Shown piece by piece: positions 1 to 11,593 of a stretch of DNA of 64,000 nt. Each line of letters starts with the position of its first letter. Position 1 is the stretch's first letter. The notes beneath the pieces were generated by a model that worked only from the letters and a program-made list of their open reading frames with translations, ran no database searches and was not told where the DNA came from. The position numbers and the translations under genes are program-made. The stretch lies in NCBI GenBank assembly GCA_034440635.1, contig JAOTON010002221.1, positions 1 through 64,000 of the forward strand. Reading direction: 5' to 3'. This DNA comes from Lepas anatifera (lineage: Eukaryota > Arthropoda > Thecostraca > Lepadidae).

Positions 1-890
1 CCTACTGTCGACAGGAGGACATTGGGGGCCACAGTGGTTCAGAGGGTCCTCTTTCAGAGGTTTCTGATGGTGAAAAGATCCCCGCTTATCATAGAAATGG
101 AGATCTAGAGAGAGCTTGAGAGTGCCCTGTCTAACATGAAGTTCCACGACGAAATACAGAGAATAGTGCAGCTGGGCAGTCCGTCCTCCAGGGGCCCCCG
201 CCCCAACATCCTCTCTTTGGCTATGTCTCTGTAGGGTCTCCGGCTGACCAGAGAGGTCCCTGATGACGATAGGGAGTCCTGTGGAGAACAGTCAGTCCTG
301 CTAGTTCAAAAGCATTTCTAGTTAAAGAGGGTTCTGATAGCCAGAGTGGACGCTGTGAACGAATGGCCACAACGCCACTGGTTAGAGTGGTTCCTGCTAG
401 CCACAATGGCCTTCTCGCTTAAAGAGGGCCCAGCTGGTCCGACAAGGCCCTGACGGCTTTAGCTGGTCATGGGACTCGCAGCGGGCCCCGCGGCCCCCAA
501 AAAGCCCACTGGCCATAGTGGTCTTATCGGTTAAAGAGGGTCCACCTGACCAGACAGGGCCCTAATGTCGACATAGGGCCCAGGGGACCACAGTGGCTCA
601 GAGGACTCTTTTATTTAAAAGTTTCGATAGTCAAAAGGGCCTTCCTTATCACAGAATGGGGTGCTGTTAAGGGCTTGAGATGGCTCCGTCTGACATGGAG
701 TTCCAAGTCAGGTCACAGAGTATGATGCGGTAGGGGCAGCGCGTCCTCGAGGGTGCCCTAAGGGCGGCTATTGCCACAATCGCCTCTCCTCAGCTACGCC
801 TCTGGAGGGGCCCAGCTGACCAGAGAAGGGCCCGGCTGGCGATAGAGAGCCATGCGGAAAATAGACTACTGGTCCTGCTTAGGTTGCTTA
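1..890. repeat. Degenerate tandem repeat, period about 560 bp
   Basis: The first lines recur about 560 bases on. A 'ccta-tgtcgaca' start is at 1 and again at 561, and 'ccacagtgg-tcagagg' is at 29 and again near 588, followed by similar 'cttatcacagaa', 'gcttgaga' and 'gtcctc-aggg' blocks. The second copy is partial. A further diverged segment at about 2560-2740 aligns with 640-780, with a shared 'acagaat-g-gtgctg', an 'agggctt' and a 'gcgcgtc' block. Near 792-806 'agctacgcctctgg' resembles the end of the hAT-like element at 2485-2757, so this is probably a tandem of decayed interior sequence from that family. No open frame of interest is present. Confidence 0.7.
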
Positions 891-1096
891 CTACTGTCGA
901 TTTGTACCTTTAAGTTGAAACATAGGAGAATTTCGGCGCCTCTACATACACATGCAGCAGGCTCCCTGCCAGGGTAGAAGGCACCTATGGCACTCCGGAT
1001 AACGTATTGCAGGACAAGAATAGTGCAAAGGAACCTGGGGAAATCAGCATAGAGAGTTAATTGACCCCTAAACTATGCAGCTTCTCATCGATGTGG

Positions 1097-1510
1097 CTTT
1101 CCACCAGTGGCGGATCTAGCCGGTCGGTTTGGGAGGGGCAAACCAAAGTCAAAAGTCGAAAAGCGAAAAAAAAAGAAATAAAAAACGTCACGCCGTGAAA
1201 GCTGCGCTGCAATACCACTTGCCGGTAGAATTTTGGGTATTTGAGGCGAAAAGCAAAAAGGTCATCGGGTGAAAAGATGGGCTCGAAATCCTTTTTCCAG
1301 TCCAAAGCCTAATATATACACTGAACTAGTTCTGTTTGGAGTTGAGAGTTGAAGCACCAAAATCTTGCTTATAAACTAAAAAGGAGTCAGGGGAAAGAAA
1401 GAGGTCGATCACTTTGAGGGGAAAACATAGTTTTGCCCCGAGCTTTTCCGTTTGGGAGGGGGGGGCAAATGCCTTTTTTGCCCCCCTTTGGATCCGCCAC
1501 TGCTTTCCAC
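1097..1510. mobile_element. hAT-like MITE with perfect 8-bp target duplication
   Basis: A 398-bp element (1105-1502) begins CAGTGGCGGATC and ends with the exact reverse complement GATCCGCCACTG. It is flanked on both sides by the same eight bases, CTTTCCAC (1097-1104 and 1503-1510). A terminal CAG...CTG and an 8-bp duplication are the hallmark of hAT transposons. No transposase frame is present, so this is a non-autonomous copy. A fragment of the same family lies at about 55488-55560, sharing a 'tttgggaggggcaaacc' block. Confidence 0.9.
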
Positions 1511-2484
1511 GTGCCGTCTTTACCTCGGTGCTAATTCTCACTCATCTGATGATTATTAGATCTGGTCACTCCCTTCGCGTCGGCCATATTTTTTCAGAAG
1601 ATAAAAGCAAACTTACCAACGCAAATAATTGGGGTACCACCCCAGCCTGAAGCAAATATGAACAAAAATATAGTGCAGCCAAGCTTTCCGACGTGCTCTC
1701 TTCTTTAATCCGAAAATATGCCAAACTAGGAATCATCCCCTGGAATTACCCGGACGCTATGCACTAATTTGTAGTCAATCGAGACGAGAATATTTTTTTT
1801 ACACGGTCTTAAAAGTCAGCATTTGGGACAGACACCCTAACGGCTGCCGAAATGACTCTAACCCATGCCAAGGTGGACCACCACATCATCACCGAATCAT
1901 CCCTATCTTTTGATTTACGACACAGAGGTGTTCGCAGGATATATTGAGCAATTGTCAGGAAAACTGAAAGTGAAGTCTTTTTAATCGCCCAGCACGACCC
2001 GAGTCCCGCCAGTTTCAAGATGGCGCCACTGTTCTGCACTGAGCGCCGAGCCAGAATTCCTGTCTGGTCGTGGCGGCGCCACTGCCGACGCTAATGAGGG
2101 CGTCAATGCTGCCCACTCTTGAGGGCGCCACCGTCGGATTGTGTGGCAGCCGCTGCGCACTGCTGATTACTGGGGAGTGCAGACGACCATGGGAATAAAC
2201 CCGTCTCATCACGAACGACACCTGTCGCTGGTTTCCACCAGGCGGCCACTTCAGCTGTCCCGGCCATGGCTGACAAGCAGGTCGCCCCGAGACCGCTCAC
2301 TCCCCGGGCCGCACACGGCCTCGGATGACTGAGCAGTTGGCCGCACAATGCAGGACCTTTTCAGGAGTCGCCTCTACTTCTAGTTTTTTACACTCTCAAA
2401 AGGACAGCTTAATCCTTCACCGCCTGGGGGTTCGATTGTACCCCTCGGTTTTTCGCAAATGATTCAGAGCCGATACAAATGAGG
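1511..2484. other. Intergenic, no gene seen
   Basis: Short overlapping frames on both strands, moderately GC-rich between 2000 and 2340, with no recognisable domain, splice-supported exon or repeat end. Confidence 0.5.
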
Positions 2485-2757
2485 CGCACATCCAGGGGCG
2501 TAGCCGGAATTTCGCTCGGAGGGGTGGCGCCCCGAAAAGGGCCCCTGCGACAGCGCCAAAAGGGCCCTGTTTGTTACAGAATAGAGTGCTGAAGAGGGCT
2601 TAAGAGGGCCCTATCTGGTATAAAATGCCAAATTTGGCCACAAAGCATGGTGCGGGCGAGCCGCGCGTCGCGTGGCTCGTATCCTAAGGGGGCCCTTCGG
2701 GCCCCAGGAGGGGCGGCTGTCCCTGCCGCCCCCCCTGGCTACGCCCCTGCGCACATC
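2485..2757. mobile_element. Second hAT-like MITE with 8-bp target duplication
   Basis: The element at 2493-2749 (257 bp) starts CAGGGGCGTAGCCGG and ends with the near-exact reverse complement CCTGGCTACGCCCCTG. The flanking duplication is CGCACATC at 2485-2492 and again at 2750-2757. The interior is GC-rich with short palindromes of the GGGCCC type and aligns with the tandem repeat at 1-890. No transposase is encoded. This is a different subfamily from the 1105-1502 element. Confidence 0.9.
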
Positions 2758-5557
2758 ACTTTGCAGGCCTCTCGGGTGATCAATGTGACAACTTATGACC
2801 AAAACTTGACATCAAGGTAGATTAAGCCAACGAGTTATGACGTAATTTCCAAACCCATGTAATTCTGTTCTTCTAAAATAAGACTGATAAAACTAGGGTT
2901 TAGTTCGGCCTTCTAGAAGACATAGATCAAGTTTCTAATTATCAGTCGAAAGCTCTTGAAACACAAATAGGTATGCATGCTGTCACTAATTTTAGACCAG
3001 GTCAACACCAAGGCCACTAGAGGTCATCAAAGTTACGGTTTTCGATTTTTTGTGTCTATTACCTTTGAACGAAATAAGAAACAGTCTTAAATTTGGCATC
3101 ATAGTAATGAGTATGACCCAAAGGTTTGAATGATATGCAACATGAACTTGAGAGGTAGGAAAAGGTATTTGACCTGAGAGATCATGTTGTATATAATTTG
3201 AATTCTTGGACCAAGGCAAACACCTTGGTATCTTTTCTCTCGTTCTAGGTGTAATGGTTCCCAAATCGTGAGGGATTTTCTGAATGGGTCTAAATTTGAC
3301 CCATTTTGGCCCACTGCGACATCACTGGACAACGGATATGGTTGAAACTCGGCTCCAGAGTAGAAGACGGCAAGGCGCTTCCAGCGCCGTTCAATTTTTT
3401 CCCTATCACTACTGGTATTTGAAATCACAGGGGCGTCCGATCGGCCCCCAGGGCAGGCAGTGGTGTGTGCAAAAAGAGCCCAGGCGATACCGGGTTAAGA
3501 TTCTGAAAATGGGCACTTGGTCGAACACAAAGGGTACCAATGGATTAGGGTAAAAAGGCACAAAAACAAAAAAGTTTATCAAAGCAAGAGAGAGGACACT
3601 GAAGAGTAATTTGTATAATGTTATCTCGTGCTCATGAACCCCATGGAAGATGGTAAAGTCATTGTTGTTACCATTCCAATACATTTTTTTTCAGGGTAAA
3701 ATAACGGCTGAAACCAGCGTCAGGTCCCAGGGGTAGACCACATCCAAAAGTACCTATAGGGTGCTAATTATGAAATATAAATACCATCAGGCTTTCCTAT
3801 ACCTTTTCCTATCTCAAGGTAGTATTCCACCTTCCTTTGCCCTCAACCATCCTTATCCTTCCCGTCTCCTGCCATAGTTTCCATTGTTTCATGTTCATTG
3901 CGACGGCACTTGAAAAGCCACTAACTGTGTGGAAGTGTGTGCAGCTAATACAATACAATACAATACTATATAGATTCAACATGAAGTGTTCGCATACATT
4001 CTCCTTGTAAATCGCGAGAATGAAATGGCACAGCGGAATAGCACCAACGATCATCATGAACTGGCCTGGACTCAATTTACGATCCCTTACAAAATATGCT
4101 CCATATTGGCCCCTGCGGCTCTGGTTCGTGGGCTGGCGATGCTTCAGCAGGTTGGCGATAGCGTTTTCGACCATGCAAGCCACAATTACTAGTCCTCTGA
4201 CGAGCCATCGCCAACGGGCGGAAGGCTGAAACAGTGAAACGGCGAAACGGCACCGCGCAGCTAATACCGAACATATGTTGTAAAACGGCAAAGCGAGCCA
4301 AAGTGAACTGATGACGATCAGCGGAGACGGTCCATTGCGCCTTTTTATTGTCGAGTTAAATCTTAAGGTACCGTGTTAATGTAAAATTTCGTTTGAATTT
4401 TATGGATAAAAACACAGATATTTAATCATGGTAAACAAACCCGGTATGTGAACATATGTTCAACAGATTGAGGTGATGGTCAAATAACTGTGGATGCTTC
4501 TTTCACGGCTCCCTTGTTATAGAAAACCCAATGTCAGTAGATGTAAGAAGCAACATCTGCTTGACGGGAGTGGTGCGGCCGGATATCCTGAGACCCGACA
4601 TCGCTCTTCACAGATGTGGACTAAATGGTGCGATGGTTGCATGGGCTTGGAGAAACACTCTTGCCTACCTATCTAAATAGGCAGTGTATATCAAAATAGA
4701 AATGGGCACCATATGCTCTAATTCAAATGTACGACAAAGGTACAGAGTCAAGGGCACATGTAAAACAGACTTACAAAATTGTGCCCCCAGGCCCTTTTGG
4801 AGGCTCTGACTAGCGGCATTCCAGCGGCATGCTTCCATTCTTAGCAACACGATACTTTTGGCCGAGAGGCACATACACAGAGGCAGGGAGTCAATTCAAC
4901 GGATGAGGGGCACTTTGGCACCGACGGGGCACATTCACCCGTGTCCCCCTTGGCTGCGCCCCTGAGTGCTGCACCACGTCGCTGCAGCCGGAGGTGCAGT
5001 AATACAGAGGGATTGAAGTTAAAGCCCTTTTGCGGCGGGGCTCTGACGCAGACTGACTGTCCAGTACCTACAGCAGCGTCATCAGACAGGTGACGGTGAC
5101 GACGCTGCGTCGCCGCTCAGGTGCGTGCGCCGCGACCGTCGCCAGTCGCGCGCCAGATTCGGAGGTGGTGACGGCGCCGGCGCCGGCTCGAACTGTGAAC
5201 TCACGTGAAAACGCACGACGGTGCACCGTGATCTCAACACTGACTGCCTGACTGAAACTGTGCTCCACGTTAGATGCGATTGAGTGCATTTAAATCCAAC
5301 TAAAATATACTCATGTCATTTCTTGGTAATATCGTCAACTGAACTGAAATGGCGTGAGAGGTGCACCAGCGTGCCCGCGACATCTCTTCACATGACCTGA
5401 AGGATTTTTGTACGGTGACTTTATTCTGTGCGGTCGTTGTGTGTATGTGGACGATCGTGGTGAGTTGAAACATTGGACAGAACACTTCTGCCAGCCTTGA
5501 CACCTTGGGTGTGCCGTTTCTGAAAAGAGAACACAGGGTCGATCCAGAATTGAACTT
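2758..5557. other. Intergenic with repeat fragments
   Basis: No gene is supported. At about 4949-4965 'ttggctgcgcccctg' resembles one terminal repeat of the 2493-2749 hAT family, but no matching left end or target duplication was found, so it is probably a truncated copy. 5070-5240 is GC-rich and CpG-rich just upstream of the 5.6-kb gene and may be its promoter region; that is inference only. Confidence 0.4.
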
Positions 5558-5620
5558 GTGGACTTCGGACGGCTGCATGCAACAACTTCGCTCCCGCTGG
5601 TAGAAAACACGCTGGACGTG

Positions 5621-6799
5621 ATGGTGCGACCGACATTCCAGATTTCAGTGTTCCTGTTGGTGGGTTTTATCGGTGCTTCTGTGTCCTCTTCCGGTGAAAG
5701 AAACACAAACACAACCACCAGCAACCAAAGGCTGGCACCCGAAGAAGCTTCACGTCGAAACGTTGCGAGCAGTCTCCGAAAGGTAGAACCATTTTCCTCA
5801 CACCAGAAATTCAACCTTATTCGCGTTCGACGCCCCGAAGGCAGGAGATCCAACGTAACGAATGCTGATAAAATCCCAGTAGATGTTGAGATGGAGCTTA
5901 TTCGCCCCCTTACTACAGACACGCAGGAGCATTCACCAGAGAGACAAGCCTGGCGGGACAGGACGGCTAATAGCACAAGGGGCCAAGTTATGAGCCAAAT
6001 CCGAAATACTTTGCCGAAGTCATATAAAAAACCGAACGTATTTCTTGTTCGTCGTCCCGCGGGATGGAGACTAAGCAGGACAAAGGTAAATGGAACACGC
6101 TACAATTTGGATTTCAACAATACTTCACCGGCAAACGTGCAACTGCTGTCACCAAGATGGCGGGGACGGTACAACGACAGCATTTTTAATAAAGCCCTAC
6201 GGCGTAAATACTTACATCGGCTTAGGAAGATCAGGCGTAAGTCAGACAAAATACGGAACTCCGATGTTTTGGGTCCTGGAGGCACAAGCGAACCCAAAAC
6301 AGCGGAAATAAATAAGTCTGGCAATGACGGAAGTTTAACAACAATTCGCCCCACAACAACGGAAGTGTTGCCACATCTACTGGAGACACAGGTACAACAA
6401 AACAACACCAAAAATATCACTTCAAAACGGGATAGACAGGAAGAGATACCAGCTCCGACTTTTGAACTGAGACAGGAGGATAACTTTCTTATAGCGCCGG
6501 GCTTTAAGCTAAAGCCACGGTTTATCATCATCACCAACAGCAACATCACCAGTGTTTCCAACCTCCTCACCGGTCTGTTCACGACGACGGCGAACATCCT
6601 GGTCAACACCTTGCTGAAGGTGGTGACCGTCACGCTGGTGGCGTTCCTGCTAGTCGCCCTCTTCTTCGCCCTCGGGATGTTCGGAAACACGTCTCCGGTC
6701 TACAACCGCTTCAACCACTACGACCCCTACAACCCCTTCCGGGCCATACACAGGCCACGGAGCCATAGCGCAGAAGGGCTGGCACCAGGACCAGTTTGA
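5621..6799 (+). CDS. Uncharacterised secretory single-pass membrane protein
   Basis: An open frame of 392 codons from the first ATG at 5621 to TGA at 6797-6799. The frame is open a little upstream, but with no earlier ATG. Residues 1 to about 25 look like a signal peptide (MVRPTFQISVFLLVGFIGAS). Then comes a long Ser/Thr/Asn-rich ectodomain with many N-x-S/T sites and basic patches. A hydrophobic stretch at about residues 323-355 (VTVTLVAFLLVALFFALGMF core) is the membrane span, followed by a Tyr/Asn/Pro-rich tail containing YDPYNPFR. Two copies of a motif with consensus K-x-N-x(3)-VRRP-x-G-x-R occur near residues 66-80 and 133-147, so the ectodomain contains an internal duplication. A second frame stays open past the stop and runs into a good donor (TTG|GTGAGT near 6831), so the true C-terminus may differ. 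I do not recognise the family. Confidence 0.7.
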   Translation: MVRPTFQISVFLLVGFIGASVSSSGERNTNTTTSNQRLAPEEASRRNVASSLRKVEPFSSHQKFNLIRVRRPEGRRSNVTNADKIPVDVEMELIRPLTTDTQEHSPERQAWRDRTANSTRGQVMSQIRNTLPKSYKKPNVFLVRRPAGWRLSRTKVNGTRYNLDFNNTSPANVQLLSPRWRGRYNDSIFNKALRRKYLHRLRKIRRKSDKIRNSDVLGPGGTSEPKTAEINKSGNDGSLTTIRPTTTEVLPHLLETQVQQNNTKNITSKRDRQEEIPAPTFELRQEDNFLIAPGFKLKPRFIIITNSNITSVSNLLTGLFTTTANILVNTLLKVVTVTLVAFLLVALFFALGMFGNTSPVYNRFNHYDPYNPFRAIHRPRSHSAEGLAPGPV

Positions 6800-8989
6800 C
6801 GACCTGCACGTCGGCCGTATGTTGGAACTTGGTGAGTGCTAAACTCCATTTCCTTGAATGAATAGTGCGAAGATCTTACGTATTAACGTAGCGAAAAGGA
6901 AAAGAGGACTTCCATTTATGATGGAAACGTCGCATTTCATTTTTAATGTCGGGCTCAGGAGACAAAAAAAAACTACTTACCTTCAGGATCATATTCGTGC
7001 AGTTGAGAGTTTTTAAGAGCCCGATTCAGTGCCAATCGAGTACCCTTTACGGATATCGGAAGGCGTGACTGAAGCATCTAATGAGGACTCTCTCTATAGA
7101 TATTGTTGAAACCACCCATTAGTAAAAAATAAATCCGTTCAAGCCTGCATAAATGATGGTTCAATAAAGTCAATTCTTATCTATGTATTGTGCAAAAAAG
7201 TAATTGTCAGGAAAAAACGCATCACATTGTAGTCACCAATAACACCAATGCCCAAGAGGCGAGATTAATGCTTTTTCAGGGAATCCAAGGCCAGAAACAA
7301 TCCCAACTTACCAAAAGGGTTGAGGACACACTTGGAGGACCTCATGAGTTAAATATATCATTCGATGTCATTTGACCAGTTTTGATGCATAACGATTTCA
7401 AGTATTACAGCAAATAAACTGCAGTAACATTGTCCCGTATTGACATTTCTAAATTTGTTAGCTTTTTCTTAGCCCCCTCAAGAGGTTTATAAAAGACTAA
7501 AAAAATATTTTATATGCTTTTCATTTCCTATATACATCCGTCGTATTTCAACGAGATTTAGTAGCAAAACATACATTTTATTCTGGCTTCCCACAAAATA
7601 TTGAACTACTTAGTGACAGAAACTAACCCTCCAAAACCTAGGAAACCTTCTGAGTTGCAGATCTTCTATCTTCCGCTCAGCTCTCCAAATATTTCGAATG
7701 TATTCCAATTTCCCTGAAATCAGATTTACATATGCATTGTTCCGGATCGGATGCCCTTCCCTTACCTACCCTGACCGCTGCAGCCGTAATATCCTTGATT
7801 GCAGCAAGGAAGACTACACCGGAAATCAAACACATAATGTTTTATTCACTGATTGTTGTTGCAATTTTCACTGAATCCTATTCAAGCTCTTGTTCACTGA
7901 AAATTCATGGAGAACGGGTTGGTAAATCCTTCTGTGCATCAATACGCCTCCAATGACGAAGCGCAACCACCGAAAAATAAATATTGAGGAATATAGCTTT
8001 ACATCACACGGGGCTTGAAAAGTTGTCTGGAATGCAAATGGTGAACTATCTGCTGCAAGCCTCCCTAAAACTCGTCAAGTCGTCTCCGGTACGTTTGATT
8101 TTTTCTTTAAAAAATTGGGCTTTGAACTAAACCCCTTTCTATTTTTTTAGAGTGGAGCTTGTCAAATATGCGGCATCGTCGGTATTGTGGAAATACTGTG
8201 CTATTTTCTTTACAATATGGCCCATGGACGTTTTCAGACTACATCAGAGTGGACTGCTGAATCCATAGGAACCAAAGGCAACTATAGGAAAAGGGAAACC
8301 ATGTAGAAAACAGGAATAATGAAGCCTGTTGTAAGCTTTGACCAAAACGTGTCTATTGGCAGTGGATACGGACAGCTAAACTCACAGAAAACCCTGGCAC
8401 AATTAAGTTAGAGTCATTGACTAAATTGGCTCTCGATCATAAAAATATTTAAATATCCTCTGGCCATTCTTGAAACTGATAGAATAGCCGAAGGTAACAG
8501 TGCCCCCATGACTGATTATTTTGTGTGTATCTACAGCTCCTATTAAAGTTTCCACATGCATCCACCTCATCCTCCAGCCAAGAGACTTACATTTCTTTTC
8601 TCCGTCCAACCATGCTGCTAAGTGGTTTCAGCATATACCTACATTATAACGCTCGCATGGTGACAATTCCGCCGTTGCTACATTCACCCCACCCTCGATA
8701 CATGCAAGCTATAAAGCGACGAGGGAAATTCATGACCGTAAACATGAGCTCTTGAATACCGTTTTTTAACACAGCTCTCAGCTTCTTTGCGTCTCACTCT
8801 CTTACATCAGGCAAACCATTCCGAGGATCCCATAAGCTGGAGTTATTCGTCCCCATTACCCGAAATTTCTGAAGTCAACGATTGAAGCCATCTCTTCATG
8901 TTCCGAAATGGTCAGGAAGGGAAGTTACCGCTACCGAGGAACCGTTCTCAGGCCGGTTCAGCGCTCAGATTGATTGTACGCCACACCAG
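6800..8989. other. Intergenic; short Penelope-like fragment near 6918
   Basis: Mostly AT-rich with no supported gene. At 6918-6963 'atggaaacgtcgcatt' followed by '...ggctcaggagac' matches the sequence at 12313-12358, downstream of the Penelope-like ORF ('catggaaacgtcgcatt ... aggagac'), so this is probably a short stray copy of the same element end. Confidence 0.4.
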
Positions 8990-9290
8990 ATCTCATCCGT
9001 CCCAGGAGATTAATATCGGAATTAGCTGACAGCATTCTGAGCGTCTGGGCGGCCGGTGGACATTGTGACGTCACCTGTCGCACAGCCGGCGCCGGCGCGC
9101 GGCGGCGGGCCGGGCAGACGCTCTCCCGCCACCCGAGCGGGCCGCCATTACGCCATCAGACACGAGAACCAAATTAGCGGTGATGTCAGCTGGCTGGCGG
9201 AGGGAGCCTCCTCCCGGCAGGAGCCAGAAGCGGTACCGGCCGCCTCCTGTCCCCCGCACTATGGACCGCAAACGCCTCCAAACTGATGGG
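8990..9290. promoter_or_regulatory. CpG-rich block with a CRE palindrome
   Basis: A sharp GC- and CpG-rich island in AT-rich surroundings. It contains TGACGTCA at 9066-9073, the palindromic CREB/ATF site, and repeated GCCGGCGC-type boxes. Frames on both strands are open here only because of the composition. It could be a promoter or an untranslated first exon, but no adjacent coding exon could be assigned. Confidence 0.35.
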
Positions 9291-11400
9291 CCGAGATAGT
9301 GTCCGCTTCTCTGACAAAGGCTGCCCCGCCCGCCACCGTATTCTGGCCATGGATTGGATGTATACTAGAGACTTTCAGCTTTGGAATACAGATTTAGCTC
9401 GTCATCCAGGGGAGAACAGTTCGGCAAGTGTGGCTTTGTTCCAAAAAAGAGGAAGATGGTACAAAGAAAATACTCTGGAGCAAATGTGCTTCACCAGATT
9501 CCACAACGGTACATCAGAACCGACACAGGTATGACCACCAACAACACTTTTATCTCCAGTCACTTCTGCCTGACCCAGCTGCATCGGTCAAGACAAACAA
9601 AATATAGTCACGAATTGACGAAAAATATGCCATCTGAAGCGGTGGCCGAAACCAATAGCTTGTGTAGGTACACTCTGGACGACGTGAATCGTCGCTAACG
9701 TACCCCGTCCGTAAAGCTCTGGCCTTGATCGGAAAGCTGTGGATGAGGAAAACATGGAACACAACGACGGCTCTTTCTCTCGCTTGTAGATCAATCAAGA
9801 GAATAAAAACTCTTCCTTCCCCATCAATTATCCTGCAAGTTTAGAATGTCAATTGTTTCGCACCCTAGTTACTGAGTCTCGAGTGCATTTGGTTGTGAAA
9901 AACATTCCTCTTTCTTGTAAAAGTTGAAGCAGTCTGGATCCCAAGATAATATTGAAAGACCATCTCATCACCCTTCTGAGACGAGGGTGTAAAAAGTTAT
10001 GGCGTAAGGTACTAGTAGCTCACTCGATGGTGTGACAGAAACGACAGCCCGCCAGACAACGGAAATATTGTACTCGAAAGTAGACGTACATGCATGACTG
10101 TTTTAAAGTCACGTGTATGACGAAGGCTGTAATCTGGACTGCCACGATACCGACAGAGTCCGTCAACCACGGGCTTTCTAATAGACTTTCAGCTCTCGGA
10201 TTTGGTGTTAGCTCCATCCCGTTCATAGCGTCATCCCATTCATCTAGTCAACAGAAACGTTTATGAAATGCGTGAAGATGTCTCTATACCAAAAAATGTG
10301 ACAGTAATTTCGTTAATTGTTCAGCTCCTGTGACCAATATTTGTTTATCCGATTCTCTTCATACATCCTCCTGCACTTCTTCGATCGTGTACATACATGA
10401 CAGACCATCATATGTTGTCTTTATATCATCATAAGTCACGCCGGGAGCATAAACAACCTGCTGTAGAGAGACGCATTCCAGACGTGGTCCAATGGTCCAG
10501 TGCGTTTACAGGTTACCAAGTCTCCGGCTCATCCACTGGAACCGTTCCCGGCGTTTATCGAAAACGGCTGCTGGGCGTGGAGCGCAGGACATTGGCGGCG
10601 CGGCGTTCACGCTGGCTGCTCCATTCTCTCACGGGAAGGCAGCCGTGAAATGGACGTGATCCAGCCCTGTATCCACCGCCGCGCCGCGTCCTAAAAACAC
10701 ACACAAACACCTGAAGCGTGGTGTATCGGTTGAAAAGAAGCATGCGATATAGAATCCCACTTGCCGTCTGATCCGGAAAACCTAACACTGCGGTCTTCAT
10801 CTGGTGTGGTATTTTTTAGTCATCATCAGAAGGATCTCCATCCGCTGGAGAGGAAACGTTTAGAGGTACCGTGCCAGCTTTGGTGGGTCATTGGGTCCCA
10901 GGCCTCAAGGGATGTTGACAGGGTCCTCTCATCCCAAATGCACACCAATGTTAGGGCCGAAATCGCGACGAGGAGTATGGAACCTAATAGGTGATGCGCT
11001 TTGGGTGTTAACTGATTTGGTCGGCCTCACGCTCCCGGGGGGGACCCAGAGGCCAGAGCCTAGATGCTTTTTATTTGAACGGAACTAGATATACTATTGC
11101 ATACAAACCGATGCATTGGTTACTGGTGCACCAATAAACATACTTCTTCAGGGAAGATATTGATACCCAAGGAAGTAACTGCTAGTTAGTTAATTCATCC
11201 ATGTCTGACTTCATGACTAATAGGGCAGTTTTTTTGCTTGATAATAATAAACAGGACAGTAACGTCCTCAATCCTGGCTTTCTTTCCAGACTTGGCGTGA
11301 TTTTTGTCACCTGTGTCTACACCGCACTTACACTAGCTCATCATTCCAATGCTGGAATTAATTACGCCTAGCAGTTAGCGACTCCAATATGGGTGACTGG
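9291..11400. other. Intergenic, no gene seen
   Basis: Only short open frames without domain content. 10450-10690 is GC-rich. I see no splice-supported exon and no repeat ends. Confidence 0.45.
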
Positions 11401-11409
11401 GCTACTATC

Positions 11410-11593
<184 letters not shown>

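Noticed and set aside
3809..4291. 160-residue minus-strand frame
   Set aside because: No domain content, no splice context, and composition like the flanking non-coding DNA.
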